The notes: generated by a model not told the origin, from the letters alone. A stretch of 64,000 bases of DNA from Candidatus Peregrinibacteria bacterium (GCA_020851415.1 JADZCU010000004.1:1-64000); one strand, 5' to 3'. Positions 24,837-34,522 are shown, counted from the first letter of the stretch. Program-made: numbers and translations.

Positions 24837-26042
24837 TTAGGCTACTTTTCTAACGATTTGTACTTTTGAGTCGGGAATGGTGTAGATTTCAAGACGACCT
24901 TCTTCATCTTTTTCCAGATGAACCTGGTGAGGGAATCCGTCGGTAGAGTAGTTGAGTCCTCCTAAAAGTTTTGGATCAAATTTTTCCGTATAGTAGGATA
25001 TTTTTTTGGGATTAAATTTTCTTAAGATACCTTTTATGCCTGTTTCCGCAGGTGGTTTCCCCGCTTTTACTTCTTTCTCTGCTTGTTGCAGACAAGCTCT
25101 GAGCAGACTTCTGCTGGCTCCAATAATGTTCACTGCCGCAGCGATTTTCAGCATGCCGACCGGTCCGGCTTTTTCAGATTCCATTATAAATATCTCATCG
25201 CTATCCAGACTTTCCACTTCCGGTTCGAATCTGGCCATGCCCCAGCGAGGTAGTGTGGTGAAGGCACGTAGTTTGCTTTGAGGAATATTACGTTCAGGTC
25301 TTTGTTCATTGTCTGATTCTACAAATATTTCGCTGCCAAAGGCTTGGATTAAGCTCTCTAAAACTGCTTGCGCGTCGTTGCCAAAAACCTCTCTGAGGGC
25401 TTCATTTATTACTTTTAAACTGTTTTTTATGTATCCATCTTTGCGTCCCAGTTTTTCATTTTTGTCTAAAATATAGGCATCAAAAAACATTCCGGCGAAG
25501 GCAAAAAATGGATGGTTGGTTGTTTCGGTAATTTTATGAGGGTTGTTTACTTTGTTTTTTTGAACACGGGCATTGCGCATACGCACGGTTTGGTTTTTGT
25601 ATCCGCTATTGTCGTTACCAACAAAATCAGTGAGCTCTTTCATTTGGTCGGTGCCCATGGCTATTGGACCGTGGTTATATGTTCCTCCGGGAGCCAGATA
25701 GATGGCATTTTCTGTAATGTCTGAAAGTTCCGTCCCTGTTTCTTGTTTGTGTTGACGGGCTATTTGATCGAATGCTCCCAGTACTAAACCGTTACCACTA
25801 TCACCAAAACAGGTGGCTATTTTCCCGGACTTTAAATCAGGAAGAATGGCTCTGATTTGCTCTGCGACGTAATCATGAATGTTTCCTGTGGGACCCGATT
25901 GAAAACGTATGCCCTGCATGACGGCGTGTCCGTCGCCTTTTGATATGCGTTCCTTGATCTTTTCCAGGAGTTTTTTCTTTCCCGGAAAATCTTCGGGATG
26001 GTCGGCGTAGTCTTGATTGTACAGGACGTTTACTTTGTTCAT
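24837..26042 (-). CDS. Divergent diacylglycerol/lipid-kinase-like protein
   Basis: 401 aa from MNKVNVLYNQ. Weak but ordered resemblance to the DAGK/YegS/LCB5 family: a glycine-rich stretch CFGDSGNGLVLGAFDQ where the family has GGDGT-x-N, then IYLAPGGTYNHGPIAMGTDQ resembling the P-x-G-T-x-N-D-x-A-x-x-x-G loop, and a C-terminal NYSTDGFPHQVHL...YTIPDSKVQIV like the family's V-D-G-E-P closing strands. Such enzymes phosphorylate lipids or polyprenol-like substrates. The match is by eye, so function is tentative. Upstream partner in a two-gene operon with 23657-24829. Confidence 0.5.
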   Translation of the reverse strand: MNKVNVLYNQDYADHPEDFPGKKKLLEKIKERISKGDGHAVMQGIRFQSGPTGNIHDYVAEQIRAILPDLKSGKIATCFGDSGNGLVLGAFDQIARQHKQETGTELSDITENAIYLAPGGTYNHGPIAMGTDQMKELTDFVGNDNSGYKNQTVRMRNARVQKNKVNNPHKITETTNHPFFAFAGMFFDAYILDKNEKLGRKDGYIKNSLKVINEALREVFGNDAQAVLESLIQAFGSEIFVESDNEQRPERNIPQSKLRAFTTLPRWGMARFEPEVESLDSDEIFIMESEKAGPVGMLKIAAAVNIIGASRSLLRACLQQAEKEVKAGKPPAETGIKGILRKFNPKKISYYTEKFDPKLLGGLNYSTDGFPHQVHLEKDEEGRLEIYTIPDSKVQIVRKVA

Positions 26043-26258
26043 ATTTTGCCTTATGGTCGCGCATTTTTGCATTGAATAGTTTCATTGTCAATTGGGGAGT
26101 ATTGCACATTTGCGAAACTATGAGATGAGGGGGTAATTTTTGCGCTTTATACAGGATTATTGCGTAACTCTCTTGAGGGAGGATTCTTTTGGCTTATTTG
26201 TCAATAGAACCATGTGGAGCTTTTGGCTTCTGGTATTTAAAAAACGGCATTTTTTTGC

Positions 26259-26264
26259 TATTAT
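26259..26264 (+). promoter_or_regulatory. -10 element of the exporter operon, likely leaderless
   Basis: TATTAT ends 6 nt before the ATG at 26271, so transcription would start at or very near the start codon. No clear -35 sequence. Confidence 0.45.
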
Positions 26265-26270
26265 GTCCTG

Positions 26271-28217
26271 ATGGTTCAATTTTTAAAACAACACAAAAAC
26301 AAAATTATCTGGCTGCTTATTCTTGGGATTTTGATAGCTGGTGGAATTGCATATAGTCAGCAGGGGAATGGAAATGGAGTGAAATATGACCTTGTTGAGG
26401 TACAGCTTTCTACACTTGCCCAATCTGTTTCGGCTACAGGTACGCTTGAGCCCAAGGCGACCATTGATTTGAGCTTTCAGAGTTCAGGTTTGGTAAAAGA
26501 GATTTTGAAAGATACGGGAGATACAGTTCATAAGGGTGATATTTTGGCTATTTTGGAAAACTCCAATGAGGCTGCCGGCCTTAAGCAGGCGAAGGCATCA
26601 TTGAGTGAGGCCAATGCTTCTTTGAATCTTGCCGTTGCAAATGCCACAGACGAAGAGATTACCATTGCGAGAATTGAGGTTGAACAGGCTGATGCGAATC
26701 TGCAAAAAATCGGTGTCGATCTGGACAATGCCAGGACTACTTATGAGAATACGCAGAAGACTGTCGCTGAACAGAATCGAGTAGCTGATCTTCAGGTGAA
26801 AAATGCCGAGGTGGCTTTGAAGAAGGTTCAATCTAACAGCGGTACAACTTCCGATCAGAATGAATCGGTTTTGAATAATGCATCGTTTTCTTTAAAAAAC
26901 AGCGTAGGGCAGGTTTTGAATGCGGTGAGTTCCAGTGTGGTTACTGTGGATAAATTGTTTGGTAATTATGACTTAGATGCTTCTCATTTGTTGGGTGACC
27001 CAACCTCTTATCGTGGTGATGCGGCGCTTCTTTTTATAAGTATGGGAAATAATTTACGTGATGTTTACGCTGAACAAAATCGATTAAGTCAGATTTATTA
27101 TGCTTTATCTTCTACTGCTACAACCGATGAAATCGAGAGTTTGAGTGATGATATTGAGCTGTTAGTGAAAAATACCCATTCAATGTTGGTGCAGGTTACG
27201 GATATGAGCGAATTCTTGTATGTTGATAATTTATGGCTTACTCAAGCTGAATTGGATGCATTTAAGATTGAAATACGAACTACTTCAGGATTGTTTGATA
27301 CTGCAGCCGGTAGTTTTGATCAGGCAAAAGCTGCTTTTGATAAGGCTCGTTTAGCGGTGGATGGTTCTGATGAAACTTTACCGTTGGACAACGAAACTGC
27401 GGAAGTTTTGTTGGAACAGGCTGAATCTAACAGAGATAAAATTCAGGTGGATGGTGATGTTCAGATTGATACGGCTGAGAGTCAGGTAAAATCATTGGAG
27501 GCGCAGTATCAGGTGAATGAAGCTCTTGTTGGAAAGGCTCAGGCTCAGCTGGATAAAGTTTTGGCTTCACCCCGTGCCGTTGATTTGGCGCCGTTTAAGG
27601 CACGCGTAGCGCAGGCTGCCGCACAGGTTGATAAGGCACAGAGTGTTTTGGATAAAACTCTGCTGAAGGCGCCGGAAGACGGTGTGATTTTGAATAGAGA
27701 TATTGAAGTGGGAGAGCAAATTGTTTCAGGCGGGGTTGCTGCACAGAAAACAACATTCCAAATGATGGATAACAGTGATTATCACATTGATGTTGATGTT
27801 CCTGAAACGCAAATTGCCAAAATTTCTCCAGAGAGTGACGTTGATGTTACTTTTGACGGACTTGATAAGGATCAGCATTTTGAAGGAAGAATTGTTTCGG
27901 TTGAACCTGGCCCAACTATTATTCAGGATGTTGTGTATTATAAAGTGAAGGTTGCTTTGGTTACGAAGGATGAAAGGTTGAAGCCGGGCATGACGGCCGA
28001 CGTAACTATTGAAACTGAATCCAAGGAAAATGTTTTGGCTATTCCAGAGCGGGCCATTACCTCATTAGATGGCAAAAAGGGAGTCATGATACCTGATGCC
28101 AAAAATAATCCGGTTCAAAAAGAGATTCGTACCGGTGTTCGAGGTGACGAAGGGATGATCGAAGTAATTGAAGGTTTGAAAGTGGGAGATATGATTTTTG
28201 TCCCAGCTACTTTATGA
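26271..28217 (+). CDS. Membrane-fusion (MacA/HlyD-like) subunit of an ABC exporter
   Basis: 648 aa. N-terminal membrane anchor (about 11-28, IWLLILGILIAGGIAYS), a lipoyl/barrel half (SATGTLEPKATIDLSFQSSGLVKEI, DTVHKGDILAILE), a long coiled coil with many A/Q/E heptads (about 100-460), the second lipoyl half (LLKAPEDGVILNRDIEVGEQI) and a beta-barrel with GMTADVTIETESKENVLAIPERAI. It is longer than E. coli MacA because of an enlarged helical hairpin. Its stop overlaps the permease start (ATGA). The system probably pumps a lipid, peptide or lipoprotein outward; no TolC-like gene is present, as expected without a classical outer membrane. Confidence 0.9.
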   Translation: MVQFLKQHKNKIIWLLILGILIAGGIAYSQQGNGNGVKYDLVEVQLSTLAQSVSATGTLEPKATIDLSFQSSGLVKEILKDTGDTVHKGDILAILENSNEAAGLKQAKASLSEANASLNLAVANATDEEITIARIEVEQADANLQKIGVDLDNARTTYENTQKTVAEQNRVADLQVKNAEVALKKVQSNSGTTSDQNESVLNNASFSLKNSVGQVLNAVSSSVVTVDKLFGNYDLDASHLLGDPTSYRGDAALLFISMGNNLRDVYAEQNRLSQIYYALSSTATTDEIESLSDDIELLVKNTHSMLVQVTDMSEFLYVDNLWLTQAELDAFKIEIRTTSGLFDTAAGSFDQAKAAFDKARLAVDGSDETLPLDNETAEVLLEQAESNRDKIQVDGDVQIDTAESQVKSLEAQYQVNEALVGKAQAQLDKVLASPRAVDLAPFKARVAQAAAQVDKAQSVLDKTLLKAPEDGVILNRDIEVGEQIVSGGVAAQKTTFQMMDNSDYHIDVDVPETQIAKISPESDVDVTFDGLDKDQHFEGRIVSVEPGPTIIQDVVYYKVKVALVTKDERLKPGMTADVTIETESKENVLAIPERAITSLDGKKGVMIPDAKNNPVQKEIRTGVRGDEGMIEVIEGLKVGDMIFVPATL

Positions 28218-29461
28218 AGTATTGGCATTCATTACGTGTCGGCATATTTTTAGCTTACCGCGGTATTCTGCGTTCTAATCGCTATGTGGCAGTTCTTATT
28301 GTTACTATTTTGACGCTGATTTTTTTGAATCTGGTGGCTGTGGGAGGTTTACTTCTGGGTTTGATTAAGGGTTCTGAGACCGGTTATATTAAAACGTATT
28401 CTGGCACGCTTTTGGCTCAACCTTTGCGAACCGAGAAGTTTTTACAGGATGCGGATAAACTGATTGATTTTGCAAAAACTTTGCCGGGATTTTTGTCTTA
28501 TGCGCCACGTCTTCAGACCGGTGGAAAATTGGAAAAGGATTTTCGCAGTCGACAAAAGGGGAGTGAAGGAAACAGTATTTCCGCGACAATTCTTGGTATT
28601 GATCCAGTTCTTGAAGGGCAAACTACGAATATGGCCAATAAAGTTCTGGAGGGGAGATTTCTCTACCCGGGTGAACGTGATGCGATTGTGCTTGGCTCTA
28701 TTTTGGCCGGACGTGGTGCGACTATAGCAATCGGGGAATCATTGCAGGAGGTGTATGTAGGCGATAAGTTGCTTTTGACTTTGGGTAGTGGTGCCCGTAA
28801 GGAGTACACGTTGGTTGGTATTGTGAAATCGAAGAATAACTTAAGAAATTTGCAGGCGATTATTTCTCTTGATGAGATGCGCGATATTATGAATATTCGC
28901 GATTATCGTTTGAGTGAAATTGCTTTTAAAACGGATGATCCATTGAATCCGATGAAATTTAAGGATTATTTTGTGAACGCCGGATATGATCGAATAAATC
29001 TTTTGAAGACCTGGGATGAGGGTATTGGAACTGCCGTAAAGGATATTAACGATTCCTTTGGCTTGATCGGTAATATTGTGGGCGGTATTGGTTTGATGGT
29101 TGGCGGTATCACGATTTTTATTTTGATTTTTGTGAATGCGGTAAGTAAACGCAGGTTTATCGGTGTCTTGAAGGCGAGTGGAATTAGCGGCGGCTCGGTG
29201 ATTGTCTCCTATATGATTCAGGGTGTTTTTTATACCGCTGTGGCGGTGGTTATAGGTATGACCACTTTGTATGGTTTTCTTGTTCCGTTTGTTGATCAAA
29301 ATCCGATAGATTTTCCTTTTGCAGACGGCATTTTGTATGTGAGCGCGGAGTACGCGATTGTTCGTATTGTTATTTTGTTTGCGGTCTCGATTGTGAGCGG
29401 TTTTGTTCCAGCTTATTTAATTGTGAAAGAAAATACCCTTAACGCAATTCTTGGACGATGA
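28214..29461 (+). CDS. ABC exporter permease (MacB/FtsX family)
   Basis: 415 aa. One N-terminal membrane segment (about 22-50), a large extracytoplasmic domain, then three membrane helices in the C-terminal third (IGNIVGGIGLMVGGITIFILIFV; the helix around VFYTAVAVVIGMTTLYGFL; YAIVRIVILFAVSIVSGFVPAYLI). This four-helix, mechanotransmitting layout is the MacB/LolCE/FtsX type. SKRRFIGVLKASGISGGSVI is the coupling motif. Starts within the stop of the fusion protein and ends overlapping the ATPase start (ATGA), so the three genes are one translationally coupled operon. Confidence 0.9.
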   Translation: MKYWHSLRVGIFLAYRGILRSNRYVAVLIVTILTLIFLNLVAVGGLLLGLIKGSETGYIKTYSGTLLAQPLRTEKFLQDADKLIDFAKTLPGFLSYAPRLQTGGKLEKDFRSRQKGSEGNSISATILGIDPVLEGQTTNMANKVLEGRFLYPGERDAIVLGSILAGRGATIAIGESLQEVYVGDKLLLTLGSGARKEYTLVGIVKSKNNLRNLQAIISLDEMRDIMNIRDYRLSEIAFKTDDPLNPMKFKDYFVNAGYDRINLLKTWDEGIGTAVKDINDSFGLIGNIVGGIGLMVGGITIFILIFVNAVSKRRFIGVLKASGISGGSVIVSYMIQGVFYTAVAVVIGMTTLYGFLVPFVDQNPIDFPFADGILYVSAEYAIVRIVILFAVSIVSGFVPAYLIVKENTLNAILGR

Positions 29462-30141
29462 ATATTCTCTCCACTGAAAATTTGTTTAAGGATTATATTA
29501 ACGGTCCGGTAGTGAGTAAGGTTTTGAAGGGCATTGATTTTAACGTGAAGAAGGGAGAATTTTTAGCAGTTATGGGGCCGTCAGGTTCCGGAAAGTCGAC
29601 TTTACTATATCAATTGGGTCTTATTGATAACGCAACTTCCGGGAAAATTATTCTTGATGGCCAATCTGTTTCTGATCTTACGGATGAAGAAAAACAGAAT
29701 ATACGTTTGAATTCTCTGGGCTTTGTTTTTCAGGATTACGCACTTATTCCCGAACTTACGGCCTCGGAAAATGTGATGATTGCTTTGATGATGAAGGGGT
29801 ATTCAAAGCAGAAAGCATATGACATTTCTGCTCACTATTTGGAGATGATGGGTTTGAAAGATCGATTGCGAAATTTACCAAGTCAGCTTTCCGGCGGAGA
29901 ACAGCAGCGCGTGAGTGTGGCTCGTGCCGTGGCGCACAAACCAAAAATTCTCTTTGCCGATGAGCCTACTGCGAGCCTGGATTCAACCATGTCCGAGCAG
30001 GTGATGAGTGTATTTAAGGAGCTTCATAAAAATGGCCAAACGATTGTGATGGTTACCCATGAGCCTGAATATGGAAAATTGACTCAAAGGATTGTGTATC
30101 TGCGTGACGGTAAGATTGAGAACCACAATCATAAATTTTAG
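29458..30141 (+). CDS. ABC exporter ATPase (LolD/MacB type)
   Basis: 227 aa. Powers the exporter: Walker A GPSGSGKST (about 41-49), Q-loop FVFQDYALIPELTA, signature LSGGEQQRVSVARA, Walker B ILFADEPTASLDS and switch MVTHEPEY. The size and the LIPELTASENV segment match the LolD/MacB nucleotide-binding group. Third gene of the operon, with a shared terminator 35 nt after its stop. Confidence 0.95.
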   Translation: MNILSTENLFKDYINGPVVSKVLKGIDFNVKKGEFLAVMGPSGSGKSTLLYQLGLIDNATSGKIILDGQSVSDLTDEEKQNIRLNSLGFVFQDYALIPELTASENVMIALMMKGYSKQKAYDISAHYLEMMGLKDRLRNLPSQLSGGEQQRVSVARAVAHKPKILFADEPTASLDSTMSEQVMSVFKELHKNGQTIVMVTHEPEYGKLTQRIVYLRDGKIENHNHKF

Positions 30142-30175
30142 CCTTCCGGTACGGGGTAATTTTGTAGTGAGGTTT

Positions 30176-30216
30176 AAAAAAAGGCCCTCCGCTTTTTTTG
30201 GCGAAGGACCCCTTTT
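30176..30216. terminator. Bidirectional terminator
   Basis: An imperfect stem (GGCCCTCCGC with GCGAAGGACCCC) has an A run on its left and a T run on its right. It can end both the + strand exporter operon and the minus-strand DUF378 gene. Confidence 0.75.
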
Positions 30217-30245
30217 TGTTTGGGTTTTCTTATAAATTCAGGAAA

Positions 30246-30494
30246 CTATTTTTTTTCGCACCCACATTCTTTCATTGAGAAGAACATACCACCGAAAGCG
30301 AGACCAGCTACACCAACAAGCAGGTAAATTACTGATTCAACTGCCATAGGGAGCTTGAGGGTCTGTGTTAAGAGAAGGTTTACAACATTAAGGTTTGAGC
30401 CGATGAGCATGCCAAGACCTGAGAGGCCCCAGTTTACAGCACCGATGATTACTAAAAGTGTCACCACTAGACAAAGAGGTTTATGTTTAGCCAT
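30246..30494 (-). CDS. DUF378 family small membrane protein
   Basis: 82 aa with two membrane segments (LVVTLLVIIGAVNWGLSGLG and VESVIYLLVGVAGLAFGGMFF). GAVNWGLSG and YLLVGVAGL are the conserved DUF378 motifs. The C-terminus ends in cysteines (KECGCEKK). Function unknown in all members I know. Single gene with a shared terminator. Confidence 0.88.
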   Translation of the reverse strand: MAKHKPLCLVVTLLVIIGAVNWGLSGLGMLIGSNLNVVNLLLTQTLKLPMAVESVIYLLVGVAGLAFGGMFFSMKECGCEKK

Positions 30495-30678
30495 ATAAAA
30501 AAGGGGGTTAAGGGGAGATAAGTAAGGATGCTTACTTTATGTTGATTATACAATGTGCCTTTGTAAAAGGGAATATTTAAGTTTCATGCAAGTTTTATAA
30601 CCTTACTATAGCTTCAGGGCTGGATTTTTCTGAAAAATCCTTGTACAATACCAGTCTTGTATAAAGCTATGTTTTTGC

Positions 30679-32658
30679 ATGAATGAATTTAAACTTGCTT
30701 CACCGTTTCAACCAACTGGTGATCAGCCTGCAGCCATTAAACAATTAGTCAGCGGTTTGAATGCCGGTAAAAAAAGTCAGACACTTCTTGGTGTGACCGG
30801 GTCGGGTAAGACTTTTACTATGGCGAATATTGTCCAGCAGGTGCAAAAACCAACGCTTGTTATTGCCCATAATAAAACTCTCGCTGCGCAGCTTTGTAGT
30901 GAGTTTCAGGAGTTTTTTCCGCAGAATGCAGTAAGCTATTTTGTTTCGTATTATGATTATTATCAGCCGGAAGCGTATCTGCCATCCAGTGATACGTATA
31001 TTGAAAAAGATGCTTCCATAAATGAAGAGATCAGTAAATATCGTCACGCGGCTACGGTGAACCTGCTCACGCGACGTGATGTGTTAATTGTGGCATCGGT
31101 TTCATGTATTTATGGTTTGGGTGACGTTGAGGACTATAATGCGTTTTCGATGGAGCTGAAGGTGGGTGAAGAACGTAAACGTGATAAGCTGCTTCGTCAG
31201 CTTACGGACATTCAGTATGTCCGTTCCAGTATTGAGTTTAAACAGGGTATGTTTCATGTGCTTGGCGATACATTGGAAATTTTTCCTCCGGATCGTGATA
31301 CGGTTTTTCGTTTGGAATTTTTTGGTGATGAGATTGAGAAAATTACTGAAGCTGACTCTTTTACCGGTGAAATGATTCGTGAACTTGATCGCGTGGTGAT
31401 ATTTCCGGCGAAACATGATGTGACCAGTCGTGAGAAGATTGAACAGGCTGTGGGAACGATTCGAGCTGATATGGAACTTCGTTATGCTGAACTTAAAGCG
31501 CAGGGCAAAATTCTTGAGGCGGAGCGCATTAAGACTCGCACGGAATATGATTTAGAAATTCTTCAGGAAACGGGTTATGTGACAGGTATCGAGAACTATA
31601 CCCGCTATTTCCAGAGACGTGATGTTGGTTCACCGCCAGCAACATTGCTTGATTATTTTCCGGATGATTTTTTGATGATTGTGGATGAGTCGCATATGAC
31701 TATTCCGCAGATCGGCGGTATGCATAACGGCAATTTTTCCCGTAAACAGACGTTGGTTGATTATGGCTTTCGTTTGCCGTCTGCTCATGACAACAGACCT
31801 CTTAAATTTGATGAGTTTGAAAAGGCGATCAATCAGGTGATTTATGTTTCTGCGACTCCGTCGAAGTATGAATTGGAAAAAAGTAAGGACAGTATTGCCC
31901 AGCAAATTATTCGTCCGACAGGTTTGATTGATCCGGAAGTTGTGGTTCGTCCGAGTGATCATCAGATTGATGATCTGCTGAAAGAGATTCAAGCCCGCAT
32001 TAAGGTAAAAGATCGCGTACTTGTGACAACTTTAACAAAACGTTCAGCGGAAGATCTGACGGATTATTTAACCGATGCCGGTATTAAAGTCCGTTATTTG
32101 CATTCGGATATTGATACTATGGAACGCATCGAAATTTTGCGTGATTTGCGTATTGGTAAATTTGATGTACTGGTTGGTATTAACCTGCTTCGTGAGGGTT
32201 TGGATCTCCCCGAAGTTTCATTGATCGGTATTTTGGATGCCGATAAAGAAGGTTTCTTGCGCTCTGAGGGGGCACTTATTCAGACGATTGGTCGTGCGGC
32301 GCGTAATGTGAATGGTTTTGTAATTATGTATGCAAATCGTATCACTGCCGCTATGGAGAAGGCTCTTGCCGAGACTGAGCGTCGTCGTACCATTCAGATC
32401 GCGTACAATAAGAAACATGGAATTACACCTCAAACCATCATAAAGGCGGTGAAGGATATCGCTATGAATCGCCAGAAAAAGGAAGGACAAGCCGGAGAAA
32501 AACACATTGATCCTTCAAAGATTCCCCGTGAAGAACTTGGAAGATTTATTGAGGAGTTGGAAAATCAGATGGATATGGCCTCTTTGAATATGGAGTTTGA
32601 AAAGGCGGCTGAACTTCGCGATGAGATTGAGGATATTAAGATTAAGTTTAAATTGTAG
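30679..32658 (+). CDS. uvrB: Excinuclease ABC subunit B
   Basis: 659 aa. Damage-verifying helicase-like subunit of nucleotide excision repair; loads at lesions with UvrA and recruits UvrC. Walker A GVTGSGKTFTMAN (about 39), the beta-hairpin YYDYYQPEAYLPSSDTYIEKD (about 92), DESHMTIPQI, the helicase motif GINLLREGLDLPEVSLI, QTIGRAARN, and the C-terminal UVR domain (MDMASLNMEFEKAAELRDEI). Full length for the family. uvrA and uvrC are not in this window. Confidence 0.98.
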   Translation: MNEFKLASPFQPTGDQPAAIKQLVSGLNAGKKSQTLLGVTGSGKTFTMANIVQQVQKPTLVIAHNKTLAAQLCSEFQEFFPQNAVSYFVSYYDYYQPEAYLPSSDTYIEKDASINEEISKYRHAATVNLLTRRDVLIVASVSCIYGLGDVEDYNAFSMELKVGEERKRDKLLRQLTDIQYVRSSIEFKQGMFHVLGDTLEIFPPDRDTVFRLEFFGDEIEKITEADSFTGEMIRELDRVVIFPAKHDVTSREKIEQAVGTIRADMELRYAELKAQGKILEAERIKTRTEYDLEILQETGYVTGIENYTRYFQRRDVGSPPATLLDYFPDDFLMIVDESHMTIPQIGGMHNGNFSRKQTLVDYGFRLPSAHDNRPLKFDEFEKAINQVIYVSATPSKYELEKSKDSIAQQIIRPTGLIDPEVVVRPSDHQIDDLLKEIQARIKVKDRVLVTTLTKRSAEDLTDYLTDAGIKVRYLHSDIDTMERIEILRDLRIGKFDVLVGINLLREGLDLPEVSLIGILDADKEGFLRSEGALIQTIGRAARNVNGFVIMYANRITAAMEKALAETERRRTIQIAYNKKHGITPQTIIKAVKDIAMNRQKKEGQAGEKHIDPSKIPREELGRFIEELENQMDMASLNMEFEKAAELRDEIEDIKIKFKL

Positions 32659-32676
32659 CTTTATTTAAGCCACTTT

Positions 32677-32704
32677 TTGAACACACCCGGAAATTTGCTA
32701 TAAT
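32677..32704 (+). promoter_or_regulatory. Promoter of the Cys-rich lipoprotein gene
   Basis: TTGAAC (32677-32682), 16-bp spacer, TATAAT (32699-32704). It rules out the upstream ATG at 32706 as the start and favours ATG 32730, giving a leader of about 19 nt. Confidence 0.65.
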
Positions 32705-32729
32705 CATGGCAGAATTTAATTTTTTTGTT

Positions 32730-33947
32730 ATGTTTCGCCGTTCTTCTGGATATTTTCTTTTGGTATTTGCGCTTTTGAGTTTTGCCGGTTGCAGTGATGC
32801 TTCAAGCAATCTTTCGAGATCGAATCAACAGGTGACGCAGAACTTTATGGAGAATTTTTCAGATGTTCCTTTGGAATCTGCCCAGACAACTGTTGAGGAT
32901 TCTGGCGGCGGGCAGAGAGTTGATGCTTTTGGTAAGACGATTGATAATGCGGGAAAAATTCCTTCTGCGGATGAATTGAAAAACAGCTCCGCCGGTATTT
33001 GTTTAAATGAGACGGTGGGGGATAAAGCTTTTGAATGTTTTGATAAATATCTGACCGATAAGACTCTTGCAACCGACCCTGTAACTGCTTTCAAGGATTT
33101 ACGCGGTTTGTATGAAATGTCGTCGATGGTGCAGACTTACTGTCATCCTTTGTCACATAGCATTGGCCATGCGGCTGTAGAGAAATATCCAAAAGTGGCT
33201 GATGCCTATACTCATGGTGAGGACTTTTGCTGGTCCGGTTATTATCATGGGGTGATAGAGAGATATATTGGTAAAATTGGTTATGAAAATCTTCCGGGTG
33301 AAATCAACAATATATGCATGGATATTCCGGGAAAGGAAAGTTATTCGTTCGATTACTACAACTGTGTTCATGGTGTAGGCCATGGACTTATGAGTTTAAC
33401 CGGGGACGAACTTTTTGATTCTTTGGAGCTTTGTGATGGGTTGACTGGCCAGTGGGAAAAAAGCTCATGTTATAGCGGTGTTTTTATGGAGAATGTTATT
33501 GCTGACGGGCGAAATCATAAGACTGACTATTTAAAACCGGAAGATCCGGTGTACCCATGTAATGCTGTGGGTGAGGGATATAAGGAGACCTGCTATTTGA
33601 TGCAGACTTCTTATATGTTGAAGGTGACAAACTATGATTTTAAGAAAGTTTTTGATTTATGTAAGGGTGTGGATAAAGGTTATGTGAATACTTGTTATCG
33701 CAGTCTTGGGCGTGATGCCAGTGGTACTTCCGTGAGTGATGTTGAACAAACGAAGACCAAGTGTTTTATTGGTGAGAATTTTGAACAGAAGTCGGAATGT
33801 ATAGTTGGTGCTGTGAAAGATTTTATTTCTTATTATTATTCCGATACCAAGGCAAAACAGCTTTGCCAGTCTTTGGGTGACGCCCAAATGGAAAAAATTT
33901 GTTTGGAAACCGCGGATGAGTACTATTCTTACTTTGCCAAGAAATAA
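32730..33947 (+). CDS. Lipoprotein with tandem cysteine-pair helical repeats
   Basis: 405 aa, family not recognised. The signal sequence ends in the lipobox SFAGC, so Cys21 should be lipidated and the protein held outside the membrane. From about residue 120 the chain has repeated units in which one helix ends in Cys and the next begins Cys-(Y/W/V)-x-G: CWSGYYHGVIE, CVHGVGHGLM, CYSGVFMEN, TCYLMQT, TCYRSLG, ECIVGAV, ICLETADEY. The first units also carry histidines (YCHPLSHSIGHAA). The pattern resembles disulfide-braced alpha/alpha (Sel1/Hcp-like) repeats, possibly with a metal site. The next gene starts directly at its stop. Confidence 0.7.
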   Translation: MFRRSSGYFLLVFALLSFAGCSDASSNLSRSNQQVTQNFMENFSDVPLESAQTTVEDSGGGQRVDAFGKTIDNAGKIPSADELKNSSAGICLNETVGDKAFECFDKYLTDKTLATDPVTAFKDLRGLYEMSSMVQTYCHPLSHSIGHAAVEKYPKVADAYTHGEDFCWSGYYHGVIERYIGKIGYENLPGEINNICMDIPGKESYSFDYYNCVHGVGHGLMSLTGDELFDSLELCDGLTGQWEKSSCYSGVFMENVIADGRNHKTDYLKPEDPVYPCNAVGEGYKETCYLMQTSYMLKVTNYDFKKVFDLCKGVDKGYVNTCYRSLGRDASGTSVSDVEQTKTKCFIGENFEQKSECIVGAVKDFISYYYSDTKAKQLCQSLGDAQMEKICLETADEYYSYFAKK

Positions 33948-34499
33948 ATGAATAATGTAGATTTATCAAAGGAGCCAAGAAAGCTTGTTAGTGTTTGGCT
34001 GGACGACTACGACAATATTTTTTCTGACTTTGATCCTCGTTCTTTTTCACAAAGAGAACTCTCTGATGATTTTTTGAATGAGACTCGAAAAGTTTTACAT
34101 GCGGAAAAGAACAGGCTTATTCAGTTGATGATTTTGGTTCCCGTGGGGAAGAGAAATAAGAGTGATGAACATGTAATTAAAAATCGGCTTCATACGCATT
34201 TTCGTCATACTTTTGATCATTTACGCCATGAACGTAAGATCTTTCTGAGAAACGGTGTTTTTCTTACAATAGTGGGGTTTGTTTTAATGCTTTTGGCCAG
34301 TGCTACATCGGCTTTTGAATCTGCGCATTATTTTATGAGCATACTGCGTGTTTTTCTTGAACCGTCCGGTTGGTTTGCCGTTTGGTATGGTATGGATAAA
34401 ATTTTTTATTTATCGGGACTGAAGAACGAGCAATCCAGTTTTAATCAGACTATGGCTAAGGCTGAGATTATCTTTGACAGCTATCAGCCGAGAACGTAA
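33948..34499 (+). CDS. Small two-helix membrane protein of unknown function
   Basis: 183 aa. A cytoplasmic-looking N-terminal region with acidic and basic helices (LDDYDNIFSDFDPRSFSQRELSDDFLNE, about 18-46), then two membrane segments (about 103-122 and 130-150) and a short tail. No family recognised with certainty. Its ATG directly follows the TAA of the lipoprotein gene, so the two are co-transcribed and may act together at the membrane. A strong bidirectional terminator follows. Confidence 0.72.
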   Translation: MNNVDLSKEPRKLVSVWLDDYDNIFSDFDPRSFSQRELSDDFLNETRKVLHAEKNRLIQLMILVPVGKRNKSDEHVIKNRLHTHFRHTFDHLRHERKIFLRNGVFLTIVGFVLMLLASATSAFESAHYFMSILRVFLEPSGWFAVWYGMDKIFYLSGLKNEQSSFNQTMAKAEIIFDSYQPRT

Positions 34500-34522
34500 T
34501 GCTGAAATGTATTTAGTGATTA

